64,000 nucleotides of DNA from Iris pallida (GCA_029216955.1 JANAVB010033216.1:5327460-5391459); one strand, 5' to 3'. Shown: positions 21,633-34,145, counted from the stretch's first letter. Translations and numbers: made by a program. The notes: generated from the letters alone by a model not told the origin.

Positions 21633-22699
21633 CTATTGCTCAAGCTCGATTGATTGGACATCGTCCATAATTTGGTTAACGGAAACCATGTTGACAGACA
21701 GAGTTGCTTCGAACATGTCGCCAATGCTAGAGTCTGAGTCCCAGAGGGAGGAATCAGAAGAATGAGAATAACGATCTGCTTCATCATTTGATCTTTCGGG
21801 AGTTGTTGGAGGATTAACATAACCCAAACCAACACCGTTTCGCTGATAGTAGTTCTCGGGTTTGCCGAAGAAGCAAAGTGTCGTATTGGCAACCGTCGTC
21901 CCTGGTCGTAATTTAGCCCCTGGTCGCTTTTGATGTCATATTCCATGTTCTGGATGATATTCTTGGCCTGCCAACTATACCGAAAAAGTTGCATTTTCCT
22001 ATCAGCTTCTGTATTGTGCTTGGAAGAAATAGAGTCTGGAACGAACTTTCTTTCGCCAATTATACGACCGAAGATGATTAGTTCTTCATCCTTCTTTCTG
22101 GCTGGAATGATAAAGTAATAAATATCTTCTGGGTAAACTTTTTCCTACAGGTGAGGTGTCGTGACCAGCATGCAGAGGTGTGGTCCTATGCCGTGCTCTA
22201 GAGCGTATATCGTATCTATGTAGTGGTTTACAGATTGATAGACAACGGAGTAATTCAAAGATAAACTTACTAAGAAAATACGCAAGTTCTTCTTCAAGGA
22301 TAACATTATCCGCTGAAGGTACATTATTATGAGTATTGATATACTCATTAAAAGGATCATCATCTGGAAGAGGAGCCACAGTCTTGGCCAAGTTCACCAT
22401 GTAGGGTAATTCTTCAGGATTGAGAGGACGGACTTCAGCAGGTTCCTCCTGAGGTTTGACCTTGTCAGGGTTCTTACGGAGAGTGATGGTCAATGGTTTG
22501 ACTTTGTCAAGGTTCTTCTTTTTTACCCAGATTGTGAGAGGCTTCGGAGTACTTTTTGGAGTAGTACATCCTTTGACTCGGATAATCAGGGGACTATCAC
22601 TGGAGGATGAACTTGCTTCAGTTTCATTGTCAGCTTCGTTGCCGTCATCCTTGGGAGGCTGAGATTGGTAAAGTATCGAATCTCCATAGTAGGCTTCGA
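21633..22699 (-). pseudogene. Element B linker with G-patch-like segment
   Basis: Between protease and RT lies a low-complexity stretch rich in Asp, Lys and Pro, followed by NMEYDIKSDQGLNYDQGRRLP, which resembles the G-patch pattern of glycine-spaced residues after a MGY-like start. Element C has two such segments. A frameshift separates the parts near 21830-21990. The role in the element is unknown; G-patches bind nucleic acid in other retroelements. Confidence 0.5.
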
Positions 22700-23633
22700 T
22701 GCCCTTAAAAGGGTCGACATCGGCAAACTCCGTCTTCACGACACCGTCGTTGTTGACGAACTTGAAGTACTGGTGAAGTGTGGAAGAAACGATCATGTTC
22801 TCGGGTATCCATAGACGTCCCAATAAGATGTTGTAGGATACATTGGCATCGATCACATAGCAAGAAACCTCCATTCGGAGATCACCGATCTGGCACTTGA
22901 GATGGATCTTGCCCAGCGGGTGGGTTCAACCAGCATTGAAAGCCATGATAGTTGTGTTGGTTACAGATAGCTTGTGCAAAGGGATTTCCAGAATTTGAAG
23001 AAAACTTCTAGGAATGATGCTGAGGGAGGATCCTGGATCGATGTGCATGTTGTCCACCTTGATCGCCCCGATATACCCTGTATAGTACAGGGGTCTATCA
23101 TGACGATTGTTTTTGAGTAGCATGTCCTCCTGTAAAAAGGTGATGTTGGGCACCACTTCCATAGTACCGTGGCAGTGAGGACAGGAGACAGGGCCTTCAG
23201 CGGGGGCTTTGACTTCAGCGAGATAAGAGTCGACATGTAGTAATGCCTCACTTAAGGCCTTCTGCATTTTTTTGGAGAGTCGCAACAGATCGAACAGAGA
23301 CAACCTGGCAGGTGTATTGGCCAGTTGTGCGAGTATGTCAAAGTTGTAGGGCCAATCCATGCCTTCGGGAGCTAGCGCCTTCAGAGACTTGTCAAACCGC
23401 GTCTCCTTCTGCTTGGCTTTGTCGGTAGTTGAAGGCTTAGATGGGCCGGCTTCTGAGCTTGTGGGGTTAGCAGGAGCTTGAGAAGGTACTGATTCTTCTT
23501 GTGCGGGATCGTACGTCCGAAGATAAGTCTTCCCCGATCGCGTCTCGCAAGATAGAACCTCGTAGATTGGAGAAGACACCATATGGCATGGCTTATATTT
23601 ATTGTCCATTTTTGCTTTGGGTAGTACCACGCC
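22700..23633 (-). pseudogene. pro: Element B aspartic protease
   Basis: The active-site motif is HIDPGSSLSI with the Asp codon at 23037-23039, the DxGS form used by the Tat lineage. It is preceded by a conserved helix-rich part (ANTPARLSLFDLLRLSK) and a CPHC-like pair, and followed by YNILLGRLWI. TGA at 22926-22928 breaks the frame after FNAG. The frame joins the gag frame through TAG at 23634-23636. Confidence 0.8.
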
Positions 23634-23636
23634 CTA

Positions 23637-26596
23637 CGTCACTTCTTGCACAAGGTTCGGATGGACCCATATGATCTCACTACTTTTAGTTATGAGTGGC
23701 ACCAAGGTTGAGTTGCGAGCTGGCGGTAGGTTGACGACTTCCATTATTGCCTTGGGGATCGGGACCACGTCGTCTGGGACTTCTGTGGGAGAAAAGTCAC
23801 CAAACTGAAGATAGATCATGTTAGAAGATACGACCTTGTCTTCAGCTTCGAGGTTGATCACTTGGCTGTCGATAAGTTGTTGTATCTTCTTTTTTAGGAT
23901 GATGCAGTCCTTGGTGGAATGATGCACGTACTGATGATAGAGACAGTACATGGGATCGTTGAGTTGGTTTGCCTCTATAGGACGTCGTGGTGGAGGCAAT
24001 GTCAGTTTATTATCCTTCGTCAGTATGTGAAAAATAGTAATGACATCATCTTCGTCAAAGGAGAAGGTCTTCTTAGGCTTGTTGGAGGTGCCCTGAGAAT
24101 TGGAAGCTCCTTTGGAAGTGTCGACCTTCAGGACTTCTTTCCCTTTACCCCCACAGACAGGGATAGTCTGAGGATGGTTGTCCTTGTCTTCAGATTTGCG
24201 TGTTTTCAACCCCAGTAGTTCCAGATTAGGAACGTCATTTTTAGCAGCATCAGCGGCCCTAATGAAAGCGGGCCATGTATCATACTTATGTTTGCCCAAA
24301 CAAAACTTTATCGTAGGAAAGAAGTTATGTCGACAAGTATCCATAAGTTTTGAGTCTGGTATGCCGAAGGCATCTTCAGTGCTAGCCGCCTGAAGCGTTC
24401 GATGAAAGCGATGACAGACTCAGTCCTCCTTTGCTTGGTCTCGATGAGGGTGGACATACTAACATGCATGCCACTCTCGTAAAACCTGTTGAGGAACAAC
24501 ATCTCCAAGTCTTTAAACGAATTGATACAACCGTCAGGCAGACTGCAGAACCATTCGAAAGCTACCTCCTGTAAGGTGCTAACAAATAGCTTTGACAAGA
24601 ACGGATCATCCCTGGAAAAGTGCAGAGTTTGCGTGTTGAATCATGTCATGTATTGACGAGGAGAAGTCAACACGTCAAATGAATTAAGCGTCAGCGGCTT
24701 GTAGTTAGGAGGGCAAGTAGCATTCTCCCATTCAGGAGGATAAGGTTAAGATATCTCCATCTTCTGAAGCTCGCCTTTGTGTGAGATGGTGTCGAGACGG
24801 GCGACCAGGAAATCAATTACATCCTGTTGATTGAGCAGGTATTGGGAAACGGCTGTTGAATAGTTGTCAAGCATCGTTAGCGAAGGACCACCCCCAGAAT
24901 TTGTATGATTCGGGGGAGGCACAACGGAATGATACTCCTTTTGTAGTGAATGAGGGTTGTTGCTATGAGCTGGACTAGCATGAGCTGAGACATTTTGTTG
25001 AGGTGGAGGAACAGTCCCAGCAGCTTGGACCTCCATGATACTGGTCAGCATATCAGCGATATAGGCGAATGCTGTTTCAAGACCCTCTAGTCGTTTACTG
25101 GTCTAATTTCTGGCTTATTCGGGTCTTTCTCCGTCCTCCATGCATGTAGATAACATGTGCGGATGAACATAGAAAACAGTACAACTTGTACTGATACTGT
25201 CGGTCTCTGAGTTGAGAAGTCCCTCATCTTCAGGTAGAGGAGGTAGATAGTCACCATCAGACTCGGAGAGATCATCGTCCTCTGGAAGGCTACCCCCAGT
25301 GTAAAGGTCATCCACTTCAGACTCTGAAGGAATACTACCCCCAGCTTGGGAGACTTCATCATCCATACGAAATCTCACCTTTGATCGAGTACCCATATAG
25401 ACTCCTTCAGATGTGACAGCCTGCTGGCCATCTGTTGGTATACTTCTTCTCCTTCTTCTCGTGGAACTGAGAGAGAAAGTTGGGTTCGTGGTCCACCGTC
25501 TTTGATTGGGGCTTCCGAAAGGGGGACACCATGAAGCCATGTTGGATGAGACACACAGCGGCTTTTCATCGTCAGAGAAATACAGTCGTCGAAACATGGA
25601 CTTTCTCTGAGGCACTCTTGTTGCTTTGCAGCAGCAATAGTTGATAACAATACTGGGGCACGGATGTGCACTATGAATTGTTATGTTTTCCCTCGCTTTA
25701 CGCTTATGATTTATCATGTCACGTAAGTCAGCGAAGGGGAGTTTTGCCGTCCAACCCATGTTGCATGCATCGCTGAGCTTTACATACGGGTTCTTAAGGA
25801 GAGTTGGCACATCCAGACTTAGTTCACGTGCAGGGGCAACCCCCACACCTAAGTTCTATGATTCCCTTAAAGACAACCCCGTGCTATACGCGTTGGGGCC
25901 TGTCTTTTTGCTGTGGGTGCATAGGCCTAGGAGACTGGCCTTGGACACATGCTTCTTGGCAGCATGTCTGAGCCTCCTTGATGTGGACGCATAGCATGGA
26001 TCCAGTGAGACTGGGCACATGATCCTGGATTCCCAATCTGTCGAAGACAAAAGCATTCTGATTGGGGTTATGCGCCCAAACATCCCCTTGGGCACATGCT
26101 TGGTAGAGCAGCGCTGTTTTCTCCCAGCTTCGCCTCCTTCGTTTGTGAGCCTTGCTGGTTTATCCAGAGTGTCGAACACCCCGATTCTTGTCACGTAGTG
26201 CTTTCCTTTGCCAAGTCTCGAGCATCGAACACTCTGTTGTTGGTTGTACAGGAAAGAAGTTACTGGGCTAGTAGAGCCCAGAACAGTGTGAGCCTTCTCC
26301 ATTTGGGGAGCTTCTGTGGCAGAGTCATGCACCCATGTGACAGAGTCCTCCAGTTGCATATCTGCTATGACACTAGCAGGATATGCACAGCGATCCTTCG
26401 AAAGCCAAGTCTTGCGAGACTTGTTTGGCTTCGCTAATTTTGAGGGAGTAGAGTCATCCCTCGAGAGCATCTCATCAAATGCCTGCTAATCGAACTTTAC
26501 GATCAGCATCTTCTGAGTGCTCCCTACTTTGTCCGTATAGGATTGCGTCACCACCTTCTCGTTAGAGGAAAAGGTAGTCCCCAGCAGGGTCGCCAT
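23637..26596 (-). pseudogene. gag: Element B gag, broken
   Basis: The ATG (26594-26596) overlaps the primer binding site, so the first residues MATLLGTTFSS are encoded by it. The frame continues through TAG at 26486, TAG at 25856, TAA at 25115 and TAA at 24746. The last aligns with a Gln codon in element C before PYPP. The N-terminal part holds GCGCATA motifs in its coding sequence (25910-26100). A CCC-rich motif (INYCCCKA) precedes MFRRLYFSDDEK. The capsid-like part (EWFCSLPDGCINSF, RFYESGMHVSMS, FIERFRRLALKMP) is shifted by one base near 24370. A CxxH-type zinc motif (YCLYHQYVHHSTKDC) lies near 23930. Confidence 0.85.
26577..26595 (-). other. Primer binding site of B (tRNA-Arg-like)
   Basis: TGGCGACCCTGCTGGGGAC on the element strand starts four bases after the LTR. 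It resembles the complement of plant tRNA-Arg(ACG) with a few mismatches, as far as I recall that tRNA. Element C has TGGCGACTCTGTTGGGGAC at the same place. Confidence 0.65.
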
Positions 26597-26599
26597 TTT

Positions 26600-27319
26600 T
26601 GTGGACACACACAAAAAGAAAAAAAATGTTGTCTTTTCTTTATTGGTGTAAGGCACCACAAATCGAGTACGCCTGAGAGATCCTGCGCTGAGGATCCCCG
26701 AGTACAAAAAAGAATTCTAGGGAATGGGACGATGGAGATCGAACGGCAGTTGCTCCTTTACTACGTTGGCACTCCGATTATAAAAGTGGGAGAAAACCTA
26801 AGAAAATTGCTAACTCTCGGCTCACTGGCAAGAAGTGCAGCAATTTAGCTCTTGAAAATGCTCTCCATTCTGTCTTTTGAAGAGGGATGAGACCCCTTTC
26901 TTATAATAGTTCTTAAGCTGGAATGATGTTATGCGCCCACATGAGAAAACATAATGGTTTTCATGTGGATGCATAGTCCTGTCTTGGGCGCATAGGGTGT
27001 AGGCACATACAGACTGCGAGATCGTGGGTTGATCGTGGTGTTGACATGGCCGCATGCTTCGGTGCACGACTGCTCGTGGAGACTGACGTGGCCGTGCGCT
27101 TCGGTGCATGTTTTGATCGTGGATTTGACCAAGTCAGGGGCTATTCTGGCTTGGGCACATAGCCTGGAACAGGGCTATGCGCCCTCTTTCTGGGGGAGCT
27201 TATCTTGGGCGCATAGAGCTTCACAGGGTGATGGGCGCATAGGAGTTTCACAGGGGCGCATATGTCCTCATTGGCTTGGACGCATAAGGCTTTATTGCCA
27301 AAATTTTCATGCTTCTACA
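26600..27319 (-). repeat. 5' LTR of element B
   Basis: It reads from TGTAGAAGC at 27319 down to CCACA at 26600. A TATA-like ACTATTATAAG lies at about 26900-26909 on the minus strand, and GCGCATA-type motifs fill 26930-27300, that is, directly upstream of it. In the other LTR the TATA-like sequence has eroded. Confidence 0.9.
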
Positions 27320-27324
27320 TTGGC
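27320..27324. repeat. Target site duplication of B, right (TTGGC)
   Basis: Identical to 14312-14316. Confidence 0.85.
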
Positions 27325-27429
27325 TTCCGAGTTGTTTCAGCTGTTGGGATTTCAGTTTGTCGAGTTAGTGGGTTTGAGCCTTGCTGCAGAGTTTCTTGCA
27401 TTCGGACGGATTGTAATTCGTCATCATAT

Positions 27430-28563
27430 GGGTGGTCTCGATGAACCTTCGCTCCTTTACTAGACAATAATAAAATAGAACAATGTTTGTATTATTTTTC
27501 TTATGCCATGAACCCTTGCATGCTAATAATAAAAGAGACGAACCAAGATAAATAAAAGAGTAAATGTATCTCTGTATTATGATGCTATAGAACATGAAAG
27601 TTTAATATTATGATATAGACTCGTGTAAAATAGAACTGGTTTATCTTATCACATGGACTATTTTAGAGTTTTTGCTATCTTATGTGTTTCGCGCTGTTGA
27701 TGTATCTTATCACATGATAGTAGCACTGTCGTGGATTATTATATAAAATGTTGTTCTATTCCTTAGACATGTAGATTGTAATGATGTTGTTTCAGAGATA
27801 CATGGAAAGATATAGGGACCATTAGGTCGTCAAGGCAGTATTCATGGACTAGGAACTGCATAAGTATGGAAATCTATAGAGTGGGAAGTTAGAGTCGAGC
27901 GATGGCTTGAGGTATATGGTAAAGTAGAAATGATGTTTCATTGTACATGCTGATTAGAGATGGATATAAAGTTATACTCATACTCGTATAACTATGCCAT
28001 GCATATGTCATAGATTAGCAGATCTCGAGTATTACATAGTCATGGACAACTTGTGCACAGGGGCGTGTTCCTCGAATGGTTGTTGAGGCATCGGAATCAT
28101 GTCGGCCTAGGGAGGACAAGGGTGTTCTAGCACCAGGTTATTCGGGACCTTCAGTAGGGCTAGCTATCTGAATTGGAAGGATTGTCGTCTAACCATGAGT
28201 CCAGCATGACTTGTGGTGCCAGTGACCTTTATGTAGTTAGGCTACATTCTAACATTATCTGCTCGTAGGCCCAGTACTGATATAGAATGGGCACTTAGCA
28301 CTATTATATTTTCATGATGGCTAACCAGTGTCTTATGTAGGGACACGTATTATGGGACTATTCTATGTAGTTTAGGATGTGTCGAGTATTGATACTATGC
28401 TTTATAACATGATATTTGTTTTACTTGAACAAGGAATGGAGGATGGTAAGTGTTGAAAGTTCAACTATGTTGCGTGATATATTTATTTTATCGACACAAG
28501 TATGTTATGTCATGCAACTGATACTAAGACAAGATTAGAAAGACCACATAAGTTGCTTGCACT
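27430..28563 (+). repeat. Left copy of a diverged direct repeat flanking the nest
   Basis: It aligns, with many differences, to about 60055-61029. Shared landmarks are GGGACCATT-GGTCG, the TTCGGG-CC-CAGT-GGGCTAGCTA stretch, GAATGGGCACTT and AGAAAGACCACATAA at the right end. The copies could be LTRs of an old element split by the nest, or an older duplication. No coding frame is visible. Confidence 0.55.
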
Positions 28564-29340
28564 AACTATATCCAACATATTTTATTTATGGTGTCAGTGA
28601 GATGTCGCTCAACAATACGCATCGTACTGATACCCTCTCAGTCTTATAGGTGCAGGAAGTTACTCGAATGTGCTGAGGCATTGGTGCTTAGCTCAGTTAG
28701 CGTTTAATGCTGTACAATACAATGAGTTTCTTTTGTCTATAAAGTACATCATGTACAGGAACATCATTGTTTGTATGTTTCTCGTGTTGTAAGCCTTGTG
28801 GCACAATTCTTTGTATTGATACAGAGATAGAGTGAGTGATGTGAAATCGATCTATTCTTGGTTCCATGCCATTGTAATTACGTTGCAATATCAAAAAAGA
28901 TATTCAGTTCATATACTTTGTGTTGACTCAACTTTTATGCTTAGAAGTTTCAACTGTGTTAGCTATGTATCTAAGACGTTCAGTTGGCTATTTTATATGC
29001 TTTTCATGTACAAGTGCAATTTAGGCTTGTACGATATCATGTCAGTAGTGACTTTCGATCCTAGGGATCGGGGCATAACAACGGGTATATTACCGTATTC
29101 AATTCGTGTAAGAAGTCTTTAGTATCAGCCTTATTGGCCCAATTGTAATTGTACAATTCGTGATCGATGGTTATGTTCAAACAATATGGTTTCTATAAAC
29201 CCTCATCCAATAAGAGAAAGAGAGGAGAAAGAAAGAGAGAGAGAATGATCTCTCTCTTTTAAAATACTCTCACTCTACTACACGTGAGCTCGAGCGATCG
29301 AGGGAGATAAGCATGTGTTATTGAGCTGACTTTGAGGTGG
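28564..29340. other. Unassigned sequence left of the E nest
   Basis: AT-rich with no supported gene. A GA/TC inverted repeat (arms of AGAGAGAGA type) lies at about 29232-29259. The last five bases, GGTGG (29336-29340), are the likely target duplication of element E, paired with GATGG at 59380-59384 (four of five match). Confidence 0.5.
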
Positions 29341-30315
29341 TGTAACGCCCCAGTCCCAAAATACGTAAGACTAGGAACGTAGACATGTCAGCTGTATACA
29401 TACAAAATATACTCCAATATATGGAAATCTCGTATGAATACATAAGCTGTAAAATACAGTAGAACCATGACTAATCTCATCCACACAAAATAAATGAGTA
29501 AAAGATATCATATAATCAACTATGAAATTGTCATTTGGTACATGTACTTGGGAGGAGACAAATCCACAACCAACTATAAAAAAAAATACATAACAAAAGA
29601 AAGATTTTGGCAAGGGAAGCGAAGACAATCAAAGTGCAATCATCCTCGAAGAAATAGTGATGATCATGGCCACGGCTAGAACACCTACGAAAGACAATAG
29701 CACACACCTGGCGAGATAACCAGGTCCTCAGAGGGACGTAACAAGACACATAATATCATGCCATATAAACTGAATAAATATTGCTCAAATAAATAAGTCA
29801 ATTGAATTATAACATGGTCCAATACACACATATTGAACTAGCGTACCATCCCCCCAACCAAACAAGGATAGAAGATGGTAAACTAATTCACGGTGACGTA
29901 TCTTTCCATACTATGAATCCAATATGGTATTCGGACCCCAACAAGGTTCAATACCTTCTCAACGAAGTAGTAAGCCACACCTACAACCAAACAAGGACAA
30001 GATGTGACGAACTAATCCGTGATAAGTTATTGTTCCAAGCCACGGTCAGATACAAGTACCCAAACCAAAAGTACTCATACCTAACGGATAAAGGTGCCAA
30101 ACTGTTCTAAGTGAAATGTAGTTAAGAGCAATCCTTCCTACGTACGGGCCCTGGCTAAATATGATCGGCATAGTCCCCCCTTGGGACACTAGAGGCCCAA
30201 TCAATAAGAGCATAACGTTCCGCATAATGTCAGTGGCCGTCAGTAATCATGGGTCATCAATCCCGTATCTCCAGCGAAGCTTCCGGGTCACAAGGAAAAG
30301 TGCATCGAAGCCCAT
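29341..30315 (-). repeat. Truncated LTR copy of E (3' side)
   Basis: It starts TGTAACGCCCC and aligns with 30379-31333 almost base for base with scattered changes. The match stops at CGAAGCCCATA, where the internal 63-bp piece begins, so the rest of this LTR and nearly all of the internal region were deleted. Confidence 0.75.
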
Positions 30316-30352
30316 ATGCTTAGTACGGTAAAGTAACCAAATAATTTATCTT

Positions 30353-30370
30353 GACCTGCATGGGCCACCA
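30353..30370 (-). other. Primer binding site of E (tRNA-Ile)
   Basis: On the minus strand it reads TGGTGGCCCATGCAGGTC, identical to the sites in A and D. It starts 8 bases after the LTR end. It shows that E was a tRNA-Ile-primed element on the minus strand. Confidence 0.75.
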
Positions 30371-30378
30371 TAAAAACA

Positions 30379-33065
30379 TATAACGCCCCAGTCCTAAAAT
30401 ATGTAGGACTAAGAACGCAGACATGCCAGCTTTATACATACGAAGTATACTCCAATATATAGAAACCTCGTATGAATACATAAGCTATAAAATGCAGTAG
30501 AACCATGACTAATCTCATCCACACAAAATAAATGAGTAAAAGATATCATATGATCAACTATGAAATTATTATTTGGTACATGTAGTTGGGCGGAGAAAAA
30601 TCCACTACCAACTATAAAAAGAAATACATAACAAAAGAAAGGTTTTGGCGAGCGAAGCGAAGACGATCAAAGTGCAATCATCCTCGGAGAAATAGTGATG
30701 ATCATGGCCACGGCTAGAACACCTGCGAAAGATAAGAGCACACACCTGGCGAGATAACCAAGTCCTCAGAGGGACGTAACAAGACACATAATATCATGCC
30801 ATATAAACTGAATAAATATTGCTCAAATAAATAAGTCAATTGAATTATAACATGGTCCAATACACACCTATTGAACTAGCATACCATCCCCCTAACCAAA
30901 CAAGGACATGAGATGGTAAACTAATTCAAGGTGACGTATCTTTCCATGCTATGAATCCAATATGTTATCCGGACCCCAACAAGGTTCAATACCTTCTCGT
31001 CGAAGTAGTAAGCCACACCTACAAGCAAATAAGGACAAGATGTGACGATTTCCAAGCCATGGTCAGATACAAGTACCCAAACCAAAAGTACTCATACCTA
31101 ACGGATAAAGGTGCCTAACCGTTCTAAGTAAAATGTAGTTAAGAACAATTCTTCCTACGTATGGGCCCTGGCTAAATAGGATCGGCATAGTCCCCCCTTG
31201 GGGCACTAGAGGCCCAATCAATAAGAGCATAACGTTCCGCAGAACGTCAGTGGCCGTCAGTAATCATGGGTCATCAATCCCGTATCTCCAGCGGAGCATC
31301 CGGGTCACAAGGAAAAGTGCATCGAAGCCCATAAACTAAAGGATTGTCCTCCCCGCCCAATGCCTACTATGTTGTATCCATAACAGATACATCTATAACC
31401 GCTAAGTGAAACTAGCATGCAATTTTATTAACGGTTAATCCTATCGCACAGCTTGTACGTACTGGTGGCCAGCCAATCACGCACGTCCGTGTTCTACATA
31501 CGACACACAACTTCGTGGTACAACGTGTCAAGGCCAATGAATGCAACACACAAAGTGGTCCCTTGAATCTAGGTTTAATGTGTAAGAAAAATAATACATA
31601 GCAGGAAATATAACTAAACGTAAGTTCTAACAGGTTATGTCATGTATCACAGTTTATTTTGCATAAAGAAAATAATAAATAATGCATGAAATATGAGCTA
31701 AAATAAATAAACAGCAAATGGCAAGGTGTCTTGTCTGGTAGGACGTCTGGTGTACTACAATGATCAATGTGGCACGAACTGCGAGTTTGGGTAACAACTA
31801 CACAAGGGGACCTCTGATGGTGGCACGGACAGTTTCATTGGGTCCAGAAGGGTCAAGTTAGATAGAGTTGACGTAAGGTAGTTTGAAATTGGTAAGGAAT
31901 AGGAAGATTGGGATCGGTCATGGACAAGAGGAAATTCAAAAGAAAATGATAATAATATATATTCTATTTTTAGAAAGCTATTTATAATACTTTAAAAAAA
32001 ACTATATTTTTGTTTACTTTAGATAACTATATTCTAGAAAATCATAAACTAATATATCAATATACTTTTTAGTTTTATATAGCAGATTTTAAGCAGACGT
32101 AGGGTCAAGTCCAATATCAAAATACTTATGTACAGACTTATATCTTAAATAACATATATATAAAAATCCATTTAGAAATTTCCTATAGTTTATATAACAT
32201 CTACTAAATACTTTATATATACTTCTTTATATATATAACTCTTTGTGATGAAAACATAAATTACTTTATACAAGGAACATATATATAATTTAGAAAATTT
32301 TGTGAAATTAACCTACCCAAAAAAATAGAAACTCAACCTCAATGAGCCCTATATGTCTATATTATATTATTTAGAAATAACTATAAAAATGGTAATACTT
32401 GTTAATAATACAAATAATACTTAATAAAAATAACAAAAGAAAACAAGACTAAAGAGAGAGAAGAAAAAAATAAGAATAATAAAAATAGCACAGCAGCTCT
32501 GCTGCTTTATTTAAGCAGGGGAAGTGAAGGTCAAAGAGACAGAGAGAGGGAGAGAGGAGCGAGACGATCGTGAGAGAGAGAGAGATTTAGAGAGGGGAGA
32601 GAGAGAGGATGAAAGGAGGATTGAGAGAGGGTGGAAGTGAGCGCGGAGGAGATGGATCGAGGAGGGGGAGATGGATCGAGGAGGGGGATGCACGGAGGGA
32701 GCGATCGGAGCTGCGGAAGAGCTCGACGGAGGAGGGGGAGAGTTCGACTCCGGCTGGGCACGAATGGGTGGTCGCCGACCACGGGGCTCGTCGCGGCGGA
32801 GAAAAGTGGAAGAGCGGGGGAAGGAGAGGCGTAGGGTACGGGAGATCCGGCGGTGGTCGGCCGCAAATCTACGGCGGCGCGCTAGAGGAGAAGTGAGGGG
32901 CGGCAGCAGTGGGGCGGACGCACTGTGGCTAGGACGTCGGCACAGGGTATTGGGGAGCAGAGTTGGACCTCAGGACGGCGGAAGCCCACGGCGGCGCAGC
33001 CATGGTGCTCCGGCGAGGTATGTCTTGATGGTGGTGGTGGTTTTAAATTTTGGGGTCATCGAGGG
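30379..33065 (-). repeat. LTR of E, part left of D
   Basis: It begins TATAACGCCCC (TG end mutated to TA). The interval 31960-32460 is very AT-rich. The interval 32530-32760 is GA-rich with a 19-bp unit repeated at 32650 and 32669. Open frames across the GA-rich part are compositional. It continues at 57700. Confidence 0.7.
33061..33065. repeat. Target site duplication of D, left (GAGGG)
   Basis: GAGGG precedes the 5' LTR of D, and the identical five bases follow its 3' LTR at 57695-57699. Confidence 0.85.
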
Positions 33066-33740
33066 TTTAACGCCCGTATTTCAGAATACTTATTTTGATT
33101 AGGCTTATATATATTTCAGACCTGTATTTTATTTTCTAAGATTTTGGCCTGTAATTTTATTTTGGCTCGACTTGCGGATTTTTGTTTTCTCGTAAATTGA
33201 GTTTTTGGACCTGGCGTGGTTTTATTCTTTGAGGAGAGGATTTGGTTTGGTTTGCTTTGGACTACCCTTAGTTAAACTCCACCCTCAAAACAACACACCC
33301 TCCCCCATTAAATCCCCACCTAACTTTTCTTTCTCCTCATTACTCTTCCATTAATTTTCTCCATCTTCTTCTTCCTTCCTCCACACAACACCCAACCTCC
33401 ACAGGCAAGTGCACCTTGCCACCAAATATGAACCCTATTTTATTTGTCCATTAGTTAGATTAGGCCATGGTGAACTACATTAGATCTTGGTATTTTGTGA
33501 TTTGGAGTTTCTATTTTTCTAGATCTAAGTTTTAACCATTTTCGGATTTTCTTGGTTTTGATCTATTAAATTTAGATTTTTGCTTGTTTTGAGGCTTCCA
33601 TGTGGTAGAGAATTCAATTTTACACAAGTTAGAGCTTTGAAAATCTAAATTTGGTTTTGTTTTGGCTAAGTTATGAGATTTGGAAATTTTTTGTGTTCTT
33701 GGGTTTCTCTTCTCAGCCTTGCTGGAGAAGATGATCTCGG

Positions 33741-34145
33741 CCAGCGCTCTTTAGCGCTGGGCTGAACCGCGCCAACCATTCTTCGGCCAGCGCTCTTTAG
33801 CGCTGGGCTGACCCGCGTTCAGCGCCCTTTGGCGAACCGTGCCCCCTCTCGCTGACGCTCTTTAGCTCCAGCGCCTCCCCTTCCTTGGCGCGCTTGGCTC
33901 TGGCGCGGCTTGGCTCTGGCACAACTTGGCCAGCACCAGTCGCTGCTCACTTCCTAGCGCAACCCAACCCCAGCGCCCTTTGACCCAGCGCAACTCGACC
34001 CCAGCGCAATCCGGCTCCAGCGCAATCTGACCCTAGCACAACCCGACCCCAGCGCCCTTTGACCCAGCGCCCTTTGACCCAGCACAACTCGATCCAGCAC
34101 AATCCGACCCCAGCGCAATCCGACCCTAGCGCAACCCGACCCCAG
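33741..34145 (+). repeat. CAGCGC motif array with two hairpins
   Basis: At least ten CAGCGC units, many as CCAGCGCAA-CCGACC or CCAGCGCCCTTTGACC phrases. It begins with two copies (33741-33760 and 33787-33806) of a perfect hairpin with 8-bp arms CCAGCGCT/AGCGCTGG and a CTTT loop. The 3' LTR copy (55578-55998) keeps the array, but each hairpin has lost perfection. The long minus-strand frame across it is an artefact of the repeat. Confidence 0.75.

Larger units (their letters stand above)
14317..27319 (-). mobile_element. Element B: Tat-lineage Ty3/gypsy retrotransposon with antisense genes
   Basis: LTRs of 744 and 720 bases, perfect TTGGC duplications, a primer binding site and a polypurine tract define a complete element on the minus strand. 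The order is gag, protease, linker, RT-RNase H, second RNase H, integrase, then a 3.2-kb region with plus-strand open frames. The extra RNase H and the additional region between pol and the 3' LTR are hallmarks of the Tat/Ogre/Retand group. All coding parts carry stops and shifts. Its pol is clearly related to that of element C, but its LTR is unrelated in sequence. Confidence 0.93.

Noticed and set aside
26486..26707. Gag of B starting upstream in the LTR (MYSGILSAG...)
   Set aside because: That upstream part lies in the LTR and does not occur at the start of C; the shared start is the ATG on the primer binding site.
28832..29122. 96-codon open frame
   Set aside because: AT-rich, Cys/Ser/Leu-rich chance frame with no match in the homologous right-hand repeat.
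32609..33102. Overlapping open frames in GA/GC-rich sequence
   Set aside because: Low-complexity Gly/Arg/Glu-rich translations in several frames at once, inside LTR E.
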